This document shows positions 53,256 through 61,737 of a DNA stretch of 64,000 bases, one piece after another. This stretch comes from Niastella soli. GTDB taxonomy: Bacteria > Bacteroidota > Bacteroidia > Chitinophagales > Chitinophagaceae. The position numbers and the translations under genes were made by a program. The stretch is from NCBI RefSeq assembly GCF_017742245.1, contig NZ_JAGHKO010000004.1, forward strand, positions 248,001 through 312,000, read 5' to 3'. The notes beneath the pieces are model-generated. The model ran no database searches and had not been told where the DNA came from. It was given only the letters and a program-made list of their open reading frames with translations. Positions within the stretch are counted from its first letter, which is position 1, and every line of letters starts with the position of its first letter.

Positions 53256-53819
53256 ATGAAATCGGTTAAAAGTTTTGCTATGCTGGTGGCAGCGGCTCTC
53301 GTTATGAATGCTTCGTTTGCACAAAAAATGGATAACACCGTAGAAGTTGGCGGTGCACCTATGTATGCTTCCAAAAATATTGTACAAAATGCCATAAACT
53401 CAAAAGATCATACAACACTGGTTGCTGCCGTTAAAGCTGCCGGTCTGGTTGAAACGCTGGAAACCCCTGGTCCGTTTACCGTATTCGCTCCTACCAACGA
53501 AGCCTTTACCATGTTACCTAAAGGCACCCTTGAAATGCTGCTGAAACCAGAAAACAAACCAACCCTCACCACCATCCTTACCTACCATGTGATAGCCGGC
53601 AAACTCGATTCAAAAGAATTATCCCGGTTGATCAAGGCCGGTAATGGCAAAGCGGAATTAAAAACAGTGGCCGGTGGCAAACTGTGGGCATCAATGAATG
53701 ATAATAAAATTATGTTGACAGACGAAAAAGGTGGCATGGCTACCGTTACTATTCCAAACGTTTATCAAAGCAATGGCGTTATTCATGTAATCGATCATGT
53801 AGTGTTACCCAGGAGCTGA
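53256..53819 (+). CDS. FAS1 (fasciclin) domain exported protein
   Basis: 187 residues with a signal peptide (SFAMLVAAALVMNASFA). One FAS1 domain fills the rest: HTTLVAAVKAAGLVETLETPGPF (about 50-72), PFTVFAPTNEAFTMLP, ILTYHVIAGK and the H2-motif end NGVIHVIDHVVLPRS. FAS1 proteins mediate adhesion or matrix binding on the cell surface. Single gene, with a strong terminator after the stop codon. Confidence 0.93.
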   Translation: MKSVKSFAMLVAAALVMNASFAQKMDNTVEVGGAPMYASKNIVQNAINSKDHTTLVAAVKAAGLVETLETPGPFTVFAPTNEAFTMLPKGTLEMLLKPENKPTLTTILTYHVIAGKLDSKELSRLIKAGNGKAELKTVAGGKLWASMNDNKIMLTDEKGGMATVTIPNVYQSNGVIHVIDHVVLPRS

Positions 53820-53830
53820 TAAGGCCCATC

Positions 53831-53868
53831 AAGCCCCGTCCCGGCTGAGCCGGGATCGGGGCTTTTTT
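53831..53868 (+). terminator. terminator after FAS1 gene
   Basis: AAGCCCCG (53831-53838) pairs with CGGGGCTT (53857-53864), with an inner CCCGGCTGAGCCGGG hairpin, followed by TTTTT. Same inner word as at 6952. Confidence 0.85.
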
Positions 53869-53874
53869 ATTCGC

Positions 53875-54237
53875 TTATTTCTTTTTAACATTAGATCTTA
53901 CAAGGCCCAGTCCCTTCCAAAAATCCGCAGGGTATGCCAGGGTATCAGGTTTACCCAGCCAGCCATTTACCAGGTCAAGTTCATAACCAGTATCCAGTTT
54001 TTGATAGCTGACAGACATAGTGGCAATTTTGTCCCAATCCCCAACATACCTGATACTGTCCAAGGAGGCGGGATACTCACCAAAGCGAACTTTATACAAT
54101 TCAATTAAAGCTATGGCTGTTTTGAAATGCTGGTCGCCGAATTGTGTATTTGCCTGGTCTTTCAATTTTCCAAAGCCGCAGCCGGTAAACAATATTGACA
54201 ATATTGTAACGGCAAAAAGTATTCTTTTTGTCTTCAT
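53875..54237 (-). CDS. small lipoprotein, function unknown
   Basis: 120 residues from MKTKRILFAVTILSILFTGC, a lipoprotein signal with Cys20. Residues 40-62 (ALIELYKVRFGEYPASLDSI) share the Y/W-P-x-S motif with the lipoprotein at 17990. The remainder is beta-rich (MSVSYQKLDTGYELDLVNGW). It is third in a run of three minus-strand genes with short gaps. The upstream open part to 54267 is excluded because it lacks a signal-like start. Confidence 0.68.
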   Translation of the reverse strand: MKTKRILFAVTILSILFTGCGFGKLKDQANTQFGDQHFKTAIALIELYKVRFGEYPASLDSIRYVGDWDKIATMSVSYQKLDTGYELDLVNGWLGKPDTLAYPADFWKGLGLVRSNVKKK

Positions 54238-54282
54238 GGTAATGGACTTACAGGTATACGAATGCAATTCGTTGGGGTATAT

Positions 54283-54723
54283 TTATTTCTGCACTGGATA
54301 ATTGTGATCCTTCCAGTCAACTTTGATATTATGCGGAATATCCAACAATTTATGATTGGTGAATTTCATTTCATTGAGCAAAGTAAATGCCGGCCGAATA
54401 TTAGGACAACGATCAAAGGGGCAACAGCCGCAGTAAATGACAATACTGGCATCCTTAGGTATTTTGCTCAGTTCCTGTTTAAATTTGTCGAGGCTTGCCT
54501 TTTCCTTACCTGGACCAATATCAATAGAATTCTTGATCATAGCGCCGGGTCCAATACAAAAGATATATGGTTGATGTGCCTTGGGATTGTTGATTGTTTT
54601 AGCCAGCTCTGCAGGTTCCATCAATTGTTTAGCTGACCAGGGTTCGGGGCTGGTTGATTGAGCAGCACATTTTATAGAAGTAAACAGAACGATCAGTGAT
54701 ATGGTAAAAAGATTTGTTCTCAT
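54283..54723 (-). CDS. rhodanese-like exported protein
   Basis: 146 residues with a signal peptide (LFTISLIVLFTSIKCAA). The mature part has the rhodanese pattern: SAKQLMEPAELAKTI, then ASIVIYCGCCPFDRCPNIRP with the active-site loop CCPFDR, and a C-terminal helix. Rhodanese-like proteins transfer sulfur; the Cys-rich loop here (C-G-C-C-P) is richer than usual and could bind metal. Sits 16 bp behind the DUF2007-like gene. Confidence 0.75.
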   Translation of the reverse strand: MRTNLFTISLIVLFTSIKCAAQSTSPEPWSAKQLMEPAELAKTINNPKAHQPYIFCIGPGAMIKNSIDIGPGKEKASLDKFKQELSKIPKDASIVIYCGCCPFDRCPNIRPAFTLLNEMKFTNHKLLDIPHNIKVDWKDHNYPVQK

Positions 54724-54739
54724 TGTAATTTGGTTTTTG

Positions 54740-55420
54740 TTATGGTATCAGGTTGTTCGAAACCAATACATAGGATCTGGCCAGTACAATAGTAAGAACA
54801 ACCGCCATAATAATAAGCGAAAGGTAAAACATATTTTTACCAAGTTTCCTGGTTTCTTCATCATAAACGAAATACCTGTTGCCATTAGGCAGGGTTTTGG
54901 TAGATTTCCAGTAAACCAGGCCGGTAATAACTGCTATAAAGCAAACCAGGACGCTCACCGTATAACCGCCCCATACTCCCAGATTGCCGGCCTTTGAAGG
55001 CTGAGCCAGCTTTTCCATTTTTGTATTCCAGAATGCATCCAGCTCTTCAGCAGAAAATTGGATGCCACGGGTTTCCAGAATTTCCCGCGCTATGGCAAAG
55101 TCCAACCGGCCCCATTCATCCGGGTGCTTCAACACATCGATCAGCTCCTTATCGTCAAAAGCAAACAGGTAATAATCAGGATCAATTTCAGTCAGGTTGA
55201 TCTTTATATTTTCCCGCAACAGCCGGTTCACCGTTTCAAACTGGTTGGCAGGGATTTTAATTTCATATGCATAATCAGGTCCGCCCCCGGAAATAAGCTG
55301 ATCGACCGCCTTACTAAGGCTGGTAAATTCAAAAGGAATGTTATTGTCTTTCAATACACCCAATACAGGTTCGGCCTGTTCAGGAGTAAAGAACTGTTCG
55401 TAGGTAGCATAGCGATTCAT
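54740..55420 (-). CDS. membrane protein with DUF2007-like signal domain
   Basis: 226 residues. The first 75 (YEQFFTPEQAEPVLGVLKDNN, IPANQFETVNRLLRE) fit the DUF2007-like putative signal-transducing fold; a mixed middle part contains a REILETRGIQFSAEELDAFW segment, and two helices follow near the C-terminus (GGYTVSVLVCFIAVITGLVYW and FYLSLIIMAVVLTIVLARSYV). First of three minus-strand genes. Function unknown. Confidence 0.72.
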   Translation of the reverse strand: MNRYATYEQFFTPEQAEPVLGVLKDNNIPFEFTSLSKAVDQLISGGGPDYAYEIKIPANQFETVNRLLRENIKINLTEIDPDYYLFAFDDKELIDVLKHPDEWGRLDFAIAREILETRGIQFSAEELDAFWNTKMEKLAQPSKAGNLGVWGGYTVSVLVCFIAVITGLVYWKSTKTLPNGNRYFVYDEETRKLGKNMFYLSLIIMAVVLTIVLARSYVLVSNNLIP

Positions 55421-55510
55421 GGGGAGGTATTAGAGAATGCAATTATATTCTAAATTAGGGGCATTTGCAAGAAGGGCCCGCAGCGTTAGCTATTTTCTAT
55501 TCAAATCCAT

Positions 55511-55518
55511 TAGCTTTG
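55511..55518 (+). promoter_or_regulatory. -7 promoter element of Crp/Fnr gene
   Basis: TAGCTTTG, exact TAnnTTTG, 23 bases before the ATG at 55542. It lies within the longer open frame, which supports the downstream start. Confidence 0.5.
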
Positions 55519-55541
55519 CGTTAGTCTACCCGAGAAATCAA

Positions 55542-56132
55542 ATGGAATCAGGCATTGACATATATTTAAATTCAATCAGGTTAATTTGCCCCAACCTGAC
55601 TGATCCCGAGCTTTCCCAATATGCCTCAAAACTCACTTTTAGAGAACTTAAAAAGAAAGAGCTTTTTCTTCAATCGGGTAAAGTGCAAAAAGCAATAGGA
55701 TTTATAACAAAGGGACTTATCCGTTCCTTTTTTATTGACCAGTATGGTAATGAAATAACTGTTGGTTTTTACTCGGAAGGAGACTATGCCACCCATTATC
55801 CGGCATTTATTGCCCAGCAACCCAGTAGTTATTCCATTCAGTGTTTGGAACCTACGACCATGGCTTTACTTTCTTTTGAAGACCTCCAATGGATATATAA
55901 ACAATTTCCCGCGTTTGAGAAATACGGACGGTTAATTGCGGAAGAGATCTTGAAAAGGCAACAGGCCCGGATAGAGAGCTTTATATTTCAACCCGCAGAA
56001 GATCGCTACCTTGACTTCATCAGCAGGCAGCCCACCTTATTCAACAGGATCTCCCTTTCTCATCTTTGCAGCTTTCTTGGCATAGAACGGCAAACACTTA
56101 CCCGCATCCGGCAGAAATTAGCCCATCAATAG
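55542..56132 (+). CDS. Crp/Fnr family transcriptional regulator
   Basis: 196 residues. An N-terminal cyclic-nucleotide-binding-like beta-barrel (ELKKKELFLQSGKVQKAIGF, then GLIRSFFIDQYGNEITVGFY) is followed by a short C-terminal helical part with LSHLCSFLGIERQTLTRIRQ, a winged-helix recognition helix shortened compared with Crp. No Fnr cysteine cluster is present, so it is not an oxygen sensor of that type. A 16-bp palindrome 5 bp downstream could be its operator in front of the oxidoreductase gene. The frame is open 35 codons more upstream, before the promoter. Confidence 0.85.
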   Translation: MESGIDIYLNSIRLICPNLTDPELSQYASKLTFRELKKKELFLQSGKVQKAIGFITKGLIRSFFIDQYGNEITVGFYSEGDYATHYPAFIAQQPSSYSIQCLEPTTMALLSFEDLQWIYKQFPAFEKYGRLIAEEILKRQQARIESFIFQPAEDRYLDFISRQPTLFNRISLSHLCSFLGIERQTLTRIRQKLAHQ

Positions 56133-56136
56133 ATTT

Positions 56137-56152
56137 TGACACATTTGTGTCA
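56137..56152 (+). promoter_or_regulatory. palindromic operator candidate (Crp/Fnr gap)
   Basis: TGACACA-TT-TGTGTCA, perfect 7-bp arms around two bases, between the Crp/Fnr stop codon and the oxidoreductase start (56 bases upstream of it). Size and symmetry fit a Crp/Fnr dimer site. Confidence 0.55.
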
Positions 56153-56207
56153 GGTGTCCTTTTCATTTACGGCTGAGCTTTGTGGTATCAAATCAAAACG
56201 ATCTACC

Positions 56208-56795
56208 ATGGCAAAGAATATTTTACTTATACTCGGACACCCCTCTGAAAATTCATTTTGTAACGCCTTGCTGAATGCCTATCAAAAAGGCGCAGAAATG
56301 GCAGGGGCCATTTGCAAAACCATCTATTTATCCAGACTGAATTTCAACGTCAACCTTGCTGACGGCTACAAAACCGGTACAGCCATGCAGCTTGAAGAAG
56401 ACCTGGCTGCTTCACAACAATTGATCACCTGGGCCGATCATATAGTATTGATCTATCCAAACTGGTGGGGTTTTATGCCTGCCATTACCAAAGGCTTTAT
56501 CGACCGGGTATTTCTACCAGGCTTTGCCTTCAAACATCATTCAGGAAAAATATTTCCAGAGAAACTTTTAAAGGGAAAAAGTATGCGGCTTATGGTTACA
56601 ATGGATACCCCAAAATGGTGGTTTTACCTGGTATACCGGGCATCGCAATATCAAATACTTAAAAACATCGTATTCGGTTATGTGGGCTTTGATCCTATTC
56701 GATTCTCCACTTTTGGATTCATAAGAAGATCAACCGACAAGACACGAAACAATTGGATGCTGCAGGCCGCACAATTAGGCAAACAACTTAAATAA
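56208..56795 (+). CDS. NAD(P)H-dependent flavodoxin-fold oxidoreductase
   Basis: 195 residues: MAKNILLILGHPSENSFCNA with the FMN-phosphate loop, ADHIVLIYPNWWGFMPAITK and FIDRVFLPGFAF, typical of the NAD(P)H:quinone reductase (Kef-type/MdaB) flavoproteins. It reduces quinones or electrophiles and often takes part in redox stress response. It follows a Crp/Fnr gene on the same strand with the palindrome in between, so control by that regulator is likely. The longer frame to 56136 is excluded by the operator region. Confidence 0.87.
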   Translation: MAKNILLILGHPSENSFCNALLNAYQKGAEMAGAICKTIYLSRLNFNVNLADGYKTGTAMQLEEDLAASQQLITWADHIVLIYPNWWGFMPAITKGFIDRVFLPGFAFKHHSGKIFPEKLLKGKSMRLMVTMDTPKWWFYLVYRASQYQILKNIVFGYVGFDPIRFSTFGFIRRSTDKTRNNWMLQAAQLGKQLK

Positions 56796-57098
56796 ATTAA
56801 TTTCAGGGTTCCAGAATAACCGATTTTAATTTAAACAACTCCATGCTCTTTATTCATTGGGGACTCTACTCAAAATTGGCCGGAAACTGGAAAGGGAAAA
56901 GGTATGCGAACAATATTACCGCCATCAACATACCGCAAACCCTTGTTTTCATAAAATTGCAATTTACCAGCAGGCTTTACAACAACCCTTAAAAATACAC
57001 GCAAATAAATATATTTTACCTGCTGGTCAATTACACTGTTTGGCATTTTATTAAACAATGCTTGCTTTAACAAGATTATCGAATGGCCGGGATTATCG
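56796..57098. other. gene-free region
   Basis: 303 bp without a good gene. A minus-strand frame of 81 codons (56870-57115) has a GNAT-like fragment KLQFYENKGLRYVDGGN, possibly a gene remnant, but overlaps the SDR gene end and is not called. Confidence 0.35.
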
Positions 57099-57950
57099 CT
57101 AGAGGCCGTATGCACTTATCCATCTTTCTTTAATTTCCTCGGTTGTATTGTTATACTCGATGTCGACACCCTTCGAATTAATATCAAGCGGGGTACGCAG
57201 GGGGCGTTTTCCTTTTTCCATATCAACCAATCTCAAGGCAGCATCTGCCACCAATTGAGGATCAGGAGCCGCCTCTGTAAAGATCCTGGTAAAAGCCTTC
57301 ATCATGCGCTGCTGCATCTCTGTTATTGAAGTCCCGTAAGATTCCTGGATACCTTCGCGATCTCCATTTACATGAACCTTGGTAATAATATCCGTAAGGA
57401 AACCGCCCGGTTCAAGCAGAACAGATTCCACACCTTGTGCCAATAACTCTGCATAAGACCCCTCTATCAATCCTTCCAACGCAAACTTGCTGGCATTATA
57501 AGCAGATTGCAGCGGAAGAGAGATTCTTCCAACCTGGCTTGAGATGGTAATGATCAATCCTTCCTTTGCAGCACGCATGCGGGGCAGTACTTCATTGTTC
57601 ATTCTATGCACACCCCACACGTTAACATCAAAAAGCTTTTGGATCTGCGGCAACGTATACGATTCCAACACCCCGCCGCCATAGATCCCTGCATTATTGA
57701 TCAGTACATCAATTTTACCATGCCTGGCATAAACTGTTTTCACCGCATTACTAACAGAAGCATCATCAGTTACATCAAGATCAATAACTTCCGTATTTTG
57801 CAAGGCACCAAGGGTTTGTGCATATGCCGCGTTCTTACCAGCAGCATTGCGCATTGTCGCAATTACTGCATGACCTTCCCGGGCAAATGTTCTTACCATC
57901 AAGGCACCAAACCCAGTGCTTGATCCTGTGATCAGAATTACTTTTTTCAT
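57099..57950 (-). CDS. SDR family oxidoreductase
   Basis: 283 residues. NAD(P)-binding motif ILITGSSTGFGALMVRTF (TGxxxGxG) at the start, VLINNAGIYGGGV (NNAG) near 84, and catalytic SAYNASKFALEG (YxxxK) near 155. Classical short-chain dehydrogenase; substrate unknown. It is transcribed divergently from the HxlR gene, with a symmetrical site in the intergenic region, so its expression probably responds to the HxlR inducer. Confidence 0.93.
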   Translation of the reverse strand: MKKVILITGSSTGFGALMVRTFAREGHAVIATMRNAAGKNAAYAQTLGALQNTEVIDLDVTDDASVSNAVKTVYARHGKIDVLINNAGIYGGGVLESYTLPQIQKLFDVNVWGVHRMNNEVLPRMRAAKEGLIITISSQVGRISLPLQSAYNASKFALEGLIEGSYAELLAQGVESVLLEPGGFLTDIITKVHVNGDREGIQESYGTSITEMQQRMMKAFTRIFTEAAPDPQLVADAALRLVDMEKGKRPLRTPLDINSKGVDIEYNNTTEEIKERWISAYGL

Positions 57951-58010
57951 GTTATTTGTTCTTCAATATTTCTTTGCGAAGCTAGCCGTTTTTGCCTTCC
58001 TTTGTAGGGC

Positions 58011-58028
58011 ACTTTCCTAAAGGAAAGT
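58011..58028. promoter_or_regulatory. HxlR operator candidate
   Basis: ACTTTCC-TAAA-GGAAAGT, perfect 7-bp arms with a 4-bp centre, in the 100-bp gap between the SDR and HxlR genes. It lies just after a TTCCTTTG near-match to a -7 element (57997-58004) for the HxlR gene, a location suited to autorepression. Confidence 0.6.
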
Positions 58029-58050
58029 AGTACCATTTTAACGATAAATT

Positions 58051-58452
58051 ATGGCAGCAAAAAAAGCAAAACCAGTTTGTCTTGATTCTGTGAAGGCTGT
58101 GCGGGATACCCTGGAGGTAATCAATGGCAAATGGAAATTGGATATTCTTATTTCCCTTTCAATAGGTAATGAACGGTTTACAGATATACAGGATAGCATT
58201 CCCGGCATTACGCCAAAGATCCTGGCTAAAGAGCTCAAAGAGCTAGAGCAACACCAACTAATAAAGAGAACTATCATAGATGACTATCCCATAAAGATCG
58301 TTTACCGATCAGAAAACTATGCACACACTTTACACCCCATCATCTATGCATTGAAGGAATGGGGATTGAATCACCGTAAAAAGATCTTCAACAAAGGTTA
58401 TGTTGAAACCGATGCAGCCATTGCATCTTGTATGAGCGAGGAAGGAACTTAA
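58051..58452 (+). CDS. HxlR-family winged-helix transcriptional regulator
   Basis: 133 residues; after a Lys-rich start, VCLDSVKAVRDTLEVINGKWKLDILISLS (residues 10-38) carries the HxlR NGKW-type motif, followed by RFTDIQDSIPGITPKILAKEL and a wing with IKIVYRSENYAHTLHPII. HxlR regulators repress or activate oxidoreductase genes after thiol or electrophile signals. It is divergent from the SDR gene with a palindrome between them. The single N-terminal Cys (VCLD) near residue 11 matches the sensing Cys of YodB/HypR-type relatives. Confidence 0.9.
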   Translation: MAAKKAKPVCLDSVKAVRDTLEVINGKWKLDILISLSIGNERFTDIQDSIPGITPKILAKELKELEQHQLIKRTIIDDYPIKIVYRSENYAHTLHPIIYALKEWGLNHRKKIFNKGYVETDAAIASCMSEEGT

Positions 58453-58656
58453 ATATACTAAGCTATATTCAGTGACACTTTTTAGCTTTTAACCGCATCA
58501 GCAGAAAATCATTCACTTTAATGATAACACTTCTGTTTAATCCTTATGATCTTATTCGTCGCACAATTCAAAAAGTGAATACAAAAAAACAAATGGTATT
58601 ATAGAAGGAATAAAATTTGTAAATTCAATCCAGCTTTCACCCTAAATCCTCTAACT

Positions 58657-58935
58657 ATGGCAATTATTAAACCTGAAATGCTTAAAAAGGTATTGATCAA
58701 GAAGGGAGGAGTCGTTCATCATGAGGTTTATAATAAGTACGACCATCAGTCTGATCCCTATTATTATTACGTTATATACACTAGCGAACCAGATGAAAAC
58801 GGTATGTACTCCATACACACAAATTCAAGCAACTTCGGGGAGAAAGCAATTATTTCTCAAACTAAAGACAAAGGGGAAGCAATAAAGATTGCAGAAGCTA
58901 TCAATAAGGCGTTCCGCTTAATGGCCGGATATTGA
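58657..58935 (+). CDS. small protein, function unknown
   Basis: 92 residues with two parts: MAIIKPEMLKKVLIKKGGVV and a Tyr-rich stretch (YNKYDHQSDPYYYYVIYT), then an alpha/beta end (ISQTKDKGEAIKIAEAINKA). No signal peptide. 43 bp upstream of the EcsC gene on the same strand, so probably co-transcribed. No family recognised. Confidence 0.6.
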   Translation: MAIIKPEMLKKVLIKKGGVVHHEVYNKYDHQSDPYYYYVIYTSEPDENGMYSIHTNSSNFGEKAIISQTKDKGEAIKIAEAINKAFRLMAGY

Positions 58936-58978
58936 CAACACTTCTACCGCTACAGGCTAATAGTTCGTAACTTAGAGT

Positions 58979-59707
58979 ATGGCAACTTACGAGGAAGTAA
59001 TGGTGCAGGAACTGCAGGTATGGCAGCGGAAAATGTTGCGGAAGCCCGGCATCTTTAACAGGCTGTCCAAATCGGTGCAGGACAGGATAAATAACCTAAT
59101 TCCAGAAAAAGTACATCAGGCAATTACGGTGATCATCAAACAAATGATCCGTGGCGTGTTGTTTGGAGCCAAATGGACCACACGCGATAAAAACCAGGTG
59201 CTTTCGCTTGAAAAAAGCGACAATATTGTTGCAGAAAAGATCAGAATATACCGTAATACTGCAGCAGCAGAAGGCGCCCTTACAGGGGCCGGTGGATTAT
59301 GGCTTGGCATGGCTGATTTTCCACTCCTGATTACAATAAAGATCAAACTCCTATTCGAGATCGCTGCTATTTATGGATTTTCAGTGACCGATTACAAGGA
59401 ACGGGTGTATATCCTGCACATCTTTCAATTAGCTTTCTCATCGGCCAAACACAGAAGGAATGTATTCCTTACTATGAAAGACTGGGATGAGAAATCGAAA
59501 GACCTGCCGGAAGATATTAACCAGTTCGAATGGCGGCCCTTTCAACAGGAATACAGGGATTATATTGACCTTGCTAAAATGGCGCAATTAATACCAGTTA
59601 TAGGCGCTCCAGTTGGGGCGGTCGTAAATTACAGGCTCATCCGCAAACTTGGCTTCACTGCAAAGATGGCTTATCATATGCGGTGGGCGGATAGGCGAGG
59701 TTTATAA
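58979..59707 (+). CDS. EcsC family protein
   Basis: 242 residues. The EcsC-type core includes a glycine-rich helix GALTGAGGLWLGMADFPLLI (about 100-119), IKLLFEIAAIYGFSVTDYKER, and IPVIGAPVGAVVNYRLIRKL near the end. EcsC proteins associate with membranes and ABC transporters; their biochemical role is unclear. No transporter gene is next to it. Confidence 0.87.
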   Translation: MATYEEVMVQELQVWQRKMLRKPGIFNRLSKSVQDRINNLIPEKVHQAITVIIKQMIRGVLFGAKWTTRDKNQVLSLEKSDNIVAEKIRIYRNTAAAEGALTGAGGLWLGMADFPLLITIKIKLLFEIAAIYGFSVTDYKERVYILHIFQLAFSSAKHRRNVFLTMKDWDEKSKDLPEDINQFEWRPFQQEYRDYIDLAKMAQLIPVIGAPVGAVVNYRLIRKLGFTAKMAYHMRWADRRGL

Positions 59708-59753
59708 ACCCAGCTCCTAAAAAGGGGGGCACGGTACTTCCGCTAAAGATCGC

Positions 59754-61568
59754 TTATAGATCATTCCCTTCAATTTTATAGTCTAACGCTACGTTATCCA
59801 GCTCTTGCTCCGCCGCCAATAAATCTTGAAGAAATTGCCCGTTACGGGAACTGGATAGATCAGTCAGTTGGCGATAGTAGGCAATGCCATCTTTAAGATT
59901 TTTACAATAGCCAGCATAATACTTCCTGTTTTTCAGAAAGCCATTTGTCTCATTGTCATTCCGCAATTGTTCTTTCAGATAATTGAGGTACAAACGAAGT
60001 TCTGCAATGAACATATGTGGCCTGTTACTGGCTGAAATAACATTTGCTCTTCCATAAATATGATCAATCATTGTTTGCAAAGAAACCACCTTTGTAAAAT
60101 TAACAATGTTGGGGCCCGGGCAAATGGTGACTGCATGGAGCTTTTTAACAAATGGTTGATCATAAGCAACAGCGGCCGAATTACTTAAACCAACACACAA
60201 ACATTCTTTTTCTGTTACCTGCACTACCTGTTTCTGAAATTCCTCTTCTGGCAGGCTGAGTGATCTCAAATGGTCGATCTTTAATTTTTGGTATTTATGC
60301 GAGGCTGTACAAATAGGTTCATCGGTAAATTCGGTATTGAACGAAAGATGCTTTTCAGTACAGGGGCTGCCTGGCTTCCCATAGGTAATACGCGATAAAC
60401 GTTCCTGTTCACCGCTGGTCCCTTTAAGATAATAAAAACGAACTCCAAGTGGAGAACTGTTGCTTAGTACAACATCCTTCTCTTCGGCAGCACAAAGCAG
60501 ATCAAGCGTTGCGCTGTCAACTGTTGTGGCCTCTGGCACCAGTAAAAAAGGCGTTCCCCAACCCGTGGTTTCAATATTGTAATACTGATGTAAAAATTGG
60601 TCTTCTTCAAAGGTGCCTATTCCGCCCTGTACGGAAATGATCATCCCGGGCGCATTATTTATTTTCGAACCAGTTCTTTTTTCTACCGAAGCTTTAAAAA
60701 CATCATACATGGCATGCTGCAATTCCTGTCTCTTTAATTTAAACTCCTCCAATATTGGCCCCAGCAGAAAACCCTCCGTTGCAAATGCATGACCGCCGCA
60801 GTTCAATCCCGATTCTATCCTGAATTCACTGACCCATATTCCCTTTTTTGCCAGGTATTTTCCTTGTATTAGGGCAGAACGATAATCGCTCACCTTTACA
60901 ATCACCTTTTTTGTAAACGTACCTTCTTGGGTAAGATCAAACGCCCTGCAGTTTTCCAGATAATTGAAAAGCCTGGGATTCAATCCAGCTGAAAATACGA
61001 TAGCGGAGTTACTGAGATTGCTTTTTGCATAGCCCCGCAATGCTGAGACGGCATCGGAGCCGTCTTTCAATAATACACCTTCCTTATTATGATTTTCCTT
61101 GTCTACTTTGGTCATGATGTTGACGTCAATACGACCTGGAATTACCTGTGTTCTTAAGTATTCCTGCAGCTGCTTTTTTTCCACGTCCTCATTGGTATTG
61201 ACCATTTGGGTATACAGTTGTCTGAGTTTACTGTTACCGGGCAGCAGCTCAAAATATTTAACGATCTCCGTTCCGGTTTCAAAAGCAGCCGTCTTTAGTT
61301 TTGCTACCTGGTCTTGAACGATCGTATTTACCAGGTTCAGGTAATCAGTAATTCTTTTAGCCCGGTAATCTTCCTCCGATGTTGGAATAGGTTGATAGGT
61401 TTTACCCATGGCGGGATAATAATGCTTACGCATCGTTTCTATCAGCCTGTCTTCAATAATGGAAATAACGGAGTTGATCCCAAACCGGGCCACTTTTATG
61501 GGACTGTCAATAGTATACGCCAATCCCATAACCGGAATATGAAATGTATGCGGAGATTGATATTGCAT
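59754..61568 (-). CDS. large conserved-looking protein, unknown (possible TIM-barrel enzyme)
   Basis: 604 residues. The N-terminus FHIPVMGLAYTIDSPIKVAR, the glycine-rich GLNCGGHAFATEGFLLGPIL (about 258-277) and IISVQGGIGTFEEDQFL (about 315) look like the strands and phosphate loops of an FMN/nitronate-monooxygenase-like TIM barrel, but I cannot assign it. A Cys-rich segment (GSPCTEKHLSFNTEF, EPICTASHKYQ, KECLCVGLSN) could bind a metal or Fe-S cluster. No signal peptide, so cytoplasmic. It stands between EcsC and the FKBP gene on the minus strand. Confidence 0.8.
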   Translation of the reverse strand: MQYQSPHTFHIPVMGLAYTIDSPIKVARFGINSVISIIEDRLIETMRKHYYPAMGKTYQPIPTSEEDYRAKRITDYLNLVNTIVQDQVAKLKTAAFETGTEIVKYFELLPGNSKLRQLYTQMVNTNEDVEKKQLQEYLRTQVIPGRIDVNIMTKVDKENHNKEGVLLKDGSDAVSALRGYAKSNLSNSAIVFSAGLNPRLFNYLENCRAFDLTQEGTFTKKVIVKVSDYRSALIQGKYLAKKGIWVSEFRIESGLNCGGHAFATEGFLLGPILEEFKLKRQELQHAMYDVFKASVEKRTGSKINNAPGMIISVQGGIGTFEEDQFLHQYYNIETTGWGTPFLLVPEATTVDSATLDLLCAAEEKDVVLSNSSPLGVRFYYLKGTSGEQERLSRITYGKPGSPCTEKHLSFNTEFTDEPICTASHKYQKLKIDHLRSLSLPEEEFQKQVVQVTEKECLCVGLSNSAAVAYDQPFVKKLHAVTICPGPNIVNFTKVVSLQTMIDHIYGRANVISASNRPHMFIAELRLYLNYLKEQLRNDNETNGFLKNRKYYAGYCKNLKDGIAYYRQLTDLSSSRNGQFLQDLLAAEQELDNVALDYKIEGNDL

Positions 61569-61688
61569 GATTCTTTTACGCGTTTATTACGCGCCCGGCA
61601 AGGTACCCTGTAACAGTCAGGATAAACCTGTTTAAAATCATACTTTCATAAATAGATTTATACAGTTAGTCCCCGCCCTAAAATAAAA

Positions 61689-61716
61689 AAACCACGGTCC
61701 TTACGAACCGTGGTTT
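61689..61716 (-). terminator. terminator after FKBP gene
   Basis: AAACCACGGT (61689-61698) pairs with ACCGTGGTTT (61707-61716); on the minus strand a run of T follows. Ends 22 bp from the FKBP stop codon. Confidence 0.8.
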
Positions 61717-61737
61717 ATATAGTTGATCTTATTTATT

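Noticed and set aside
56870-57115. 81-codon minus-strand frame with a GNAT-like ending
   Set aside because: Overlaps the SDR gene end, has no N-terminal acetyltransferase motifs and is at best a remnant.
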